From positions 77,501 through 141,500 of the forward strand of contig CAJQUW010004740.1 of the NCBI GenBank assembly GCA_907163375.1: a DNA stretch of 64,000 nucleotides, written 5' to 3'. The DNA comes from Prostheceraeus crozeri (lineage: Eukaryota > Platyhelminthes > Polycladida > Euryleptidae). Below are positions 59,079 to 64,000 of this stretch, one piece after another (the first letter of the stretch is position 1; every line of letters begins with the position of its first letter). Position numbers and translations under genes: made by a program. Below the pieces are notes generated by a model. That model searched no databases and had not been told where the DNA came from. It was given only the letters and a program-made list of their open reading frames with translations.

Positions 59079-62000
59079 CCATTCAAGAAAGTGGAATACG
59101 TCAGTTCTGTGATATGGGCATGCCGTAAAGGGGTCGCCCATCATCTGAAGGCGACATGCCGGATGCTGTTGAACAAGCAGTTCCACCAATTGCAGGCTAT
59201 AAGATTTATGAGATGAGTTGTGTAAAATTGCAAGATTTGACTCATACGCATCATTTTGGCAGCGTCTATGTAAACTTTCGTTGATTTCTTTGCTAATTCT
59301 GAATTACATGCAATGTATTCATGAAAATATGTAGCATTTTCAGAGAATTAATTAGTGAAAGTGCACACACAATACATAATGCTATTATCATGCGACTTAG
59401 ATTGAAAAAAAGAGATGTACTCAGTAATCCTACGAGGAGATGAATTTTCAGCATTTTACCCAATCATATCAGTCAGAAAATCACATATCCGATTAATGAT
59501 AGCTTCTAAATGATAGTTTAACATTTATCACGAGAAGTCACAGATTCACGATCCACTCAGATGCCTATCCTCCTATTTTCTCCCTTGTCGATAAGTAACG
59601 GACATCAAGCAAAATTTATCGCTGTCTGAGTGATTCTGTAACGTTGGTGAGGCGACCAATGACGAAGATAGTCTTGTATTTGTTTTTGGGTGTCTCGAAT
59701 GAACGGCAAGACAGCATTTTCTTATGATTCTCTTCGTGAGTTTTACTCTACCTGATCGGAGAAAGTTTGCCTTTGAAGTTCAGAGTTTTCTACCATCCAA
59801 AGATTTATCAAGCTGCAATCAAAACCTTAGTCACGTCTTGTGTACTTTCAATTCGATCTTTTCATGAATGGAGGTATGCGGAGTCCGTGAAAGAAACTCA
59901 ACTTGATCAATGGTATCGCGTGCATCTCCTACTTGGACATCAAATCATTTCTCTTCAAATTCTTGAGAAGAAATCCTTGCTTGTGATTATTCAAGAGCAT
60001 GAGAAATGGAAGTTGTTTGGTTACATATTCCGTGTTTTCAGTTATTTCGTGAATTACACTCTATCTTTCATTGTGGATACAAGTGTGCATTTTAAGAGTG
60101 GAATCATTGCAGAGCGAACTGTTCAAAGTCAAATGATTAAGCTGCTCAATCGTCTTGTTCATACAACTCTTCTGCAAAGTTAGTGTGAAGAAAATTAGAT
60201 AATTCCATTGGCCTGGAAATTCATAGGAGTCTTTTGTGCTTTCCGATAGCTTATTTCTTCATTAAATGCAAATTCTAATATATCTTTCCCTCAACTCATT
60301 CGTGTGCAAGTGTGAATTATCGTCGTGCTGCTGATTTTGATTCACAAAACAGGAAATCTTTATATTCTCCTGCTGCCTCTTCATATCCAACAAATCCTTC
60401 TACTTTCGACATTAAGCAGAGTAAATAGAACTCATGCTATCTCCGTCGACTTTCATTGTCTTGCGCAAGAAATCGTGGCCCTCCACACATGTGAGTGTAC
60501 AACCGCTTTGTTCATTATCGGAGAATTTTGATATACGCAACTTCAGCCTCTTCCGTGTCATTAATTTACTATTAAAAAATGACAAATAAACCTTAGAAAA
60601 CCGACTATATATAATACAATGTAAAATATAACTATCACTATATAATATTAGCCATCTGATGGACAAGCTAATGTATAAAATTCTTCCATAACCAGGGTAC
60701 ACTTGACCTTGTGACAAAGACTGATAAGAAAACTTTCTTATAGGTCTTCGTACATTAGCATTTTGAAATTTTATTTTATTTAGATACGACACACAAGAGA
60801 AATTTTCAAAAAAGTGAAATCATGCCGAACAAGACAGATTCTAGCATACACTATCAGTTTGTGATGTTCTCTATCGTCTTCACATGGACAAAGTGATTTT
60901 AATTTTTCTGCATGTTTTATTTTCTGTGTATTTGGAGTTGTGACAGATGGTTGTGACATCCTCCACGTATCTCAGATGGCACAATGCAAACAAAATTGTC
61001 ATGAAAAGTCTTGATATTTTCAGCTTGCAAGAATTTATAAAGTTCATGCAAAAGTTTTTCTCCGATTAGAGTTTTCAAGTCACTTCATGAGACTTTGCGC
61101 CCTCATAACCGGGTTGCTTACATCGAAATATAAGAACATTGATAATGAACATCCAATTCAAAAGCATTGCACAATTCTAGCAATCGGCCTTCTTTGAAGC
61201 TATGAGTGTGCACATAGCGCGTGGTTGGATCGGACGTGCGCGAAGTCCACGACACGAATCCCTATTTGCTGAATTCAAGATGAGAATCGTCACTTTCTTT
61301 CACTAACAGATGTATAGCCTTAACATATTGAGGATATATTGTATATAGTGGATATTCTTTTGATTCCCGAGGAAGCCAGTGGCAATTTGACATATAATGC
61401 CGCTAAATGCCTTACTGTCTGCTAATTACGAAGGTCTCCATCCCTTGACATTCAAGAACAAAGAAATAATAACAGCCTCTAACGAGAGGCTTCGAGTATC
61501 CAGCAGTAAGAAACTAAATCAGCATTATGAATTTTTGAAGAAATATATTGTAGTTGACTTTCTTAGAAGCTGAGATTTTTGCGGTAATAAATAGGCCATA
61601 TCGGAATGAGTTAACTTGTCTTAGGCACTGGGCACATGAGCTGATTTGGCAATCATATCGCTGTAGACCGACTTTTAATATTGCAAATATGAGGGGTCAA
61701 GTTATTATCATACTTTCAAACCTTTATGGTGAGGTCCAGTGCATCTACTTTCGAAGTCTTAGGTTTACCTGACCATACACAGATTTGAACGGAGGTACAC
61801 GGAAATTGCGAACACTCCACCAAAAAAGTCACTGTGATACTGACTTAACAATTTTGTTGTTTTATTTTCATTAATTTTGTACAGTTCAATGCGTTTAATG
61901 CCTGGAAAACTCCGTGCAAGTCATCAATCATACTTCAATTTGATTGCCTGGAATATGCTTCTATAAAAACAAAATATCGCTAAACAGTGGTTGATAATCA

Positions 62001-62819
62001 TTTTGATTGCAATATGTCGTTGAACAATTTGAAGATGTCAATTAAATGACATTTCTTGTTAAACAATGTCAACTTTTAGAAATGAAATAGAAATGTCATA
62101 GACGCATCAGCCGTGACGTAGTTCAACAGCAGATTTCTAATACTATCCGGAAAACCTGTATTTTTGACAAATCTCATCAACTGTGACTCTGAGTATACGA
62201 TAAACAAGCCTGAGAAATCTATCAATTATTAAATCTGCGCATATGAGCAGGTAAATAATTCTTCAGCAAGATGAATTAATGGATAATCCAACAAATAAAC
62301 CAGATGATTGGGTTTGCGGAAATTAGAGGGATCTATGCATCATGAGATGAGGTCTACCTGGTAGCATCATTTCACTCGTGATGCAGTTAGACTTGCTACA
62401 TGTGAACTTAAATAGACCTTCGTTTGAGTTTTAAGGCTGATCGATTTCTTTCTAATAATGCAGTCGAGCCTCATGCCTCAATGCAGCTGTCATCAGAATG
62501 TCACAAGTCTATATTTCAATGGAACTACCGGTGAGGTGAGAATTCAAAGTTGCCATTATCATGAACTAGAGTGCAATAACTACCCTATTGCTTGACAGCG
62601 CAGGAAAGACGAATTACACGGTTTCAGCACGCTAAGTTTTACCGACAGAACGCCAAGTTGGCGCATTCCTTCATGAAATGACGCTACATAAATTAGACTG
62701 AGTTTTATAAAGGATTCTTTTGGACAATAGCGGCAGATAAATACCATTTATAATAATTAATAATTGTTCATAGGTGTTTGCATATACGTAAAGGATATTT
62801 TTCACAAGTAACCAGACAA
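59079..62819. other. No firm feature
   Basis: 3.7 kb without a defined element. A 139-codon plus frame at 59767-60183 has no recognisable domain. A minus-strand LRYVEDVTTICHN near 60950-60990 resembles an RT motif C box, but its context is too poor to call. Confidence 0.35.
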
Positions 62820-62973
62820 TTTATTACTTAAAACCCTTTTGTGAACAGATGCAGCCTCCATGAGACATGTTGCAGCCTGTTGGGCCTCATCAGTCGTGTG
62901 CAGGTTCGAACGAGCGACGTTGAAGTTAGAGGACTTGCAAGTATGCCTTCTAACCACAAGGCCACCCAACCAT
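62820..62973 (-). mobile_element. tRNA-derived SINE
   Basis: On the minus strand the head reads GGTTGGGTGGCCTTGTGG, then TTAGAAGGC: an A-box-like TGGCCTTGTGGTTAGAAGG. GTTCGAACC follows about 40 bp later as a near-perfect B box. The spacing and order match an internal Pol III promoter of a tRNA-like head. A tRNA-unrelated body of about 85 bp follows and ends in AAAAGGGTTTTAAGTAATAA. The acceptor stem does not close into a clean cloverleaf, so it is a SINE rather than a tRNA gene. Confidence 0.6.
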
Positions 62974-63392
62974 CTGTAAAGAGCGTCGTTAGCCAGGAAG
63001 GCACTGCTTTAACGCAGGTACATGGAGGGCGGATTGCCTTCTGCAACCACTTAATGCCGCAGCCGATATTGAGGCGCATCAGGTTGTATTCACATCAGGG
63101 ATGCGGAGTCTCCGGACTCCGGCCTATAGCTAGACACGAAATATAATACAAACAAATTATTTATCCTCGTGGATAGCTGTCACTGTCTTGATGTCAACTT
63201 TCTCCGTCAAACAAAAATACAGATACACTGCTGCATGCAAGGCTTGTAATAGCTAACCGTGACAGCGAAAAAAGAATTGTCTTTTCACTCGGTGATTTAG
63301 TAGAGAAGACAAGGCTTCCTAGCCTCGATCACACATACGCACCAAAGGTCACGTTAGAGACAAAAATGAAGTTTGATGACATTACCTCTTAC
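62974..63392. other. Intron-like, possible further exon
   Basis: Downstream of the 63393-63495 exon on the minus strand. A possible phase-0 continuation after TCTAGCTATAG (about 63123) reads AGVRRLRIPDVNTT and then stops. It would be a terminal exon if real; evidence is weak. Confidence 0.25.
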
Positions 63393-63495
63393 CCTCAAGT
63401 AAATCGTTGTGATCTCTCCTTCAAAGCGCATATTAAAATCGAAAGTGTACTCATATTTTTTGGAGAAGTATGAGGATTCCCCTGCCTGGTAGAGA
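63393..63495 (-). CDS. Host gene B, internal exon
   Basis: On the minus strand the acceptor CACGCGGTTTTTCTCCAG and donor TTGAGG|GTAAGA enclose 103 nt, with one base completing the previous codon and phase 0 at the end. It encodes LYQAGESSYFSKKYEYTFDF and NMRFEGEITTIYLR, an alternating polar/hydrophobic pattern suggesting beta strands. The phase fits the exon at 63936-64000 exactly (CA|T). The YEYTFDF-FEGE pattern faintly recalls the first strands of large lipid-transfer proteins (vitellogenin/MTP type), but this is too short to assign. Confidence 0.5.
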
Positions 63496-63935
63496 CTGGA
63501 GAAAAACCGCGTGAAGCACACATCAACAAGATGGGAGGAGCCGAGTCGCATGCATCCAACTTAAAGCGACATTTGATAATCTTTCATCGAAAATGATTGA
63601 TAATTGATACAGCAATGATCACTGAAGATAGGTTCAGGTAAACTTATAATGATCTATGATGTAGGTTATCAGTGTTTTCCAAAAACTAGGCTATATACAG
63701 GGTGAATACCATACCTTGTCCGATACATTTCAATAAAATTTACAATCATATTATTGTCTATAACGTGCATTTATCTGGCCTATCAGTGGATAAGATATCT
63801 ATGAATGCATTTCTTTTCAAAATTTTGAGGTGATAGTTGATGATTCATTGTTTGGCATAGATATCTATCAACCTAATCTTTTTCAAATTTCCAAACCATC
63901 TGACATGAATCTTAACCATTGATTACTTCACTTAC

Positions 63936-64000
63936 TGTGATACATGTGTACAATGGAAGACGTCGAGCGAAACGCCAGACTCGTTGCCTACTGCGTAACC
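63936..64000 (-). CDS. Host gene B, exon cut by the window edge
   Basis: The minus frame from the right edge reads GYAVGNESGVSLDVFHCTHV and S, then two bases before the donor CACA|GTAAGT. The leftover CA plus the first T of the next exon makes a histidine codon, so both exons join in frame. The 5' end of the gene lies beyond 64000. Confidence 0.45.

Noticed and set aside
59767-60183. 139-codon plus-strand frame
   Set aside because: Hydrophobic-rich with no recognised motif, no codon or splice evidence. A frame this long can occur by chance in 64 kb.
60940-61060. RT-like box LRYVEDVTTICHN on the minus strand
   Set aside because: Motif C-like only; no motif A or B found upstream and the surrounding frames are short. 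Could be a decayed retroelement or chance.
62880-62930. Hammerhead-ribozyme-like core (CTGATGAG...GCAAC) in the SINE, minus strand
   Set aside because: Stem II is plausible (GCCC/GGC), but the GAAA core is mutated and I could not form stems I and III with the neighbouring sequence.

Overview
This is AT-rich nuclear DNA of an animal, most likely a marine invertebrate. There are no operons or long uninterrupted genes. I see short candidate exons bounded by GT/AG splice signals, and a dense mixture of animal-type transposable elements: non-LTR LINEs, a Penelope-like element, CACTA/EnSpm, Tc1-like, Mutator-like, piggyBac-like and hAT-like units, a tRNA-derived SINE, and many hairpin or foldback elements. 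The species cannot be named from the sequence.

Layout. 0-9.5 kb: a LINE reverse transcriptase fragment cut by the left edge, a second LINE 3' end with an ATTCT tail, a 0.5 kb hAT-like element with an 8-bp site duplication, a 0.56 kb foldback, and the 3' part of a Penelope-like element next to a long TA repeat. 9.9-16.9 kb: a 7.0 kb CACTA-like transposon with inverted ends, an AAT site duplication, subterminal repeats at both ends and a decayed transposase. It also carries a near-perfect 266-bp palindrome. 17.5-18.5 kb: a piggyBac-like element between TTAA sites. 21-25 kb: a nest in which a Tc1-like deletion derivative holds a hAT-like element, which holds a foldback; a second inverted copy of the hAT-like element holds a copy of the window's main foldback family. 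26-29 kb: small inverted-repeat elements, a LINE 3' end and a clean foldback copy with its site duplication.

31-46 kb: the best host gene (plus strand). Four candidate exons (31020-31208, 37744-37785, 38193-38247, 45901-46119) encode a serine-rich protein that I do not recognise. Three of them join in phase 0. The long introns hold foldback and TA-flanked elements. 47.5-48.2 kb: a Mutator-like deletion derivative that still encodes the C-terminal part of the transposase. 50-59 kb: two more copies of the foldback family, one split by a 2.6 kb RTE-like LINE, and a decayed Tc1 transposase. 62.8 kb: a tRNA-like SINE. Right edge: two phase-matched minus-strand exons of a second host gene that continues past the window.

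The main pattern is layered insertion. One foldback family of about 725 bp, with TIRs of about 280 bp, occurs five times. Its core is in either orientation, and one copy carries 159 bp of flanking DNA shared with another locus. The remaining intervals, several kilobases each, show nothing I can identify.
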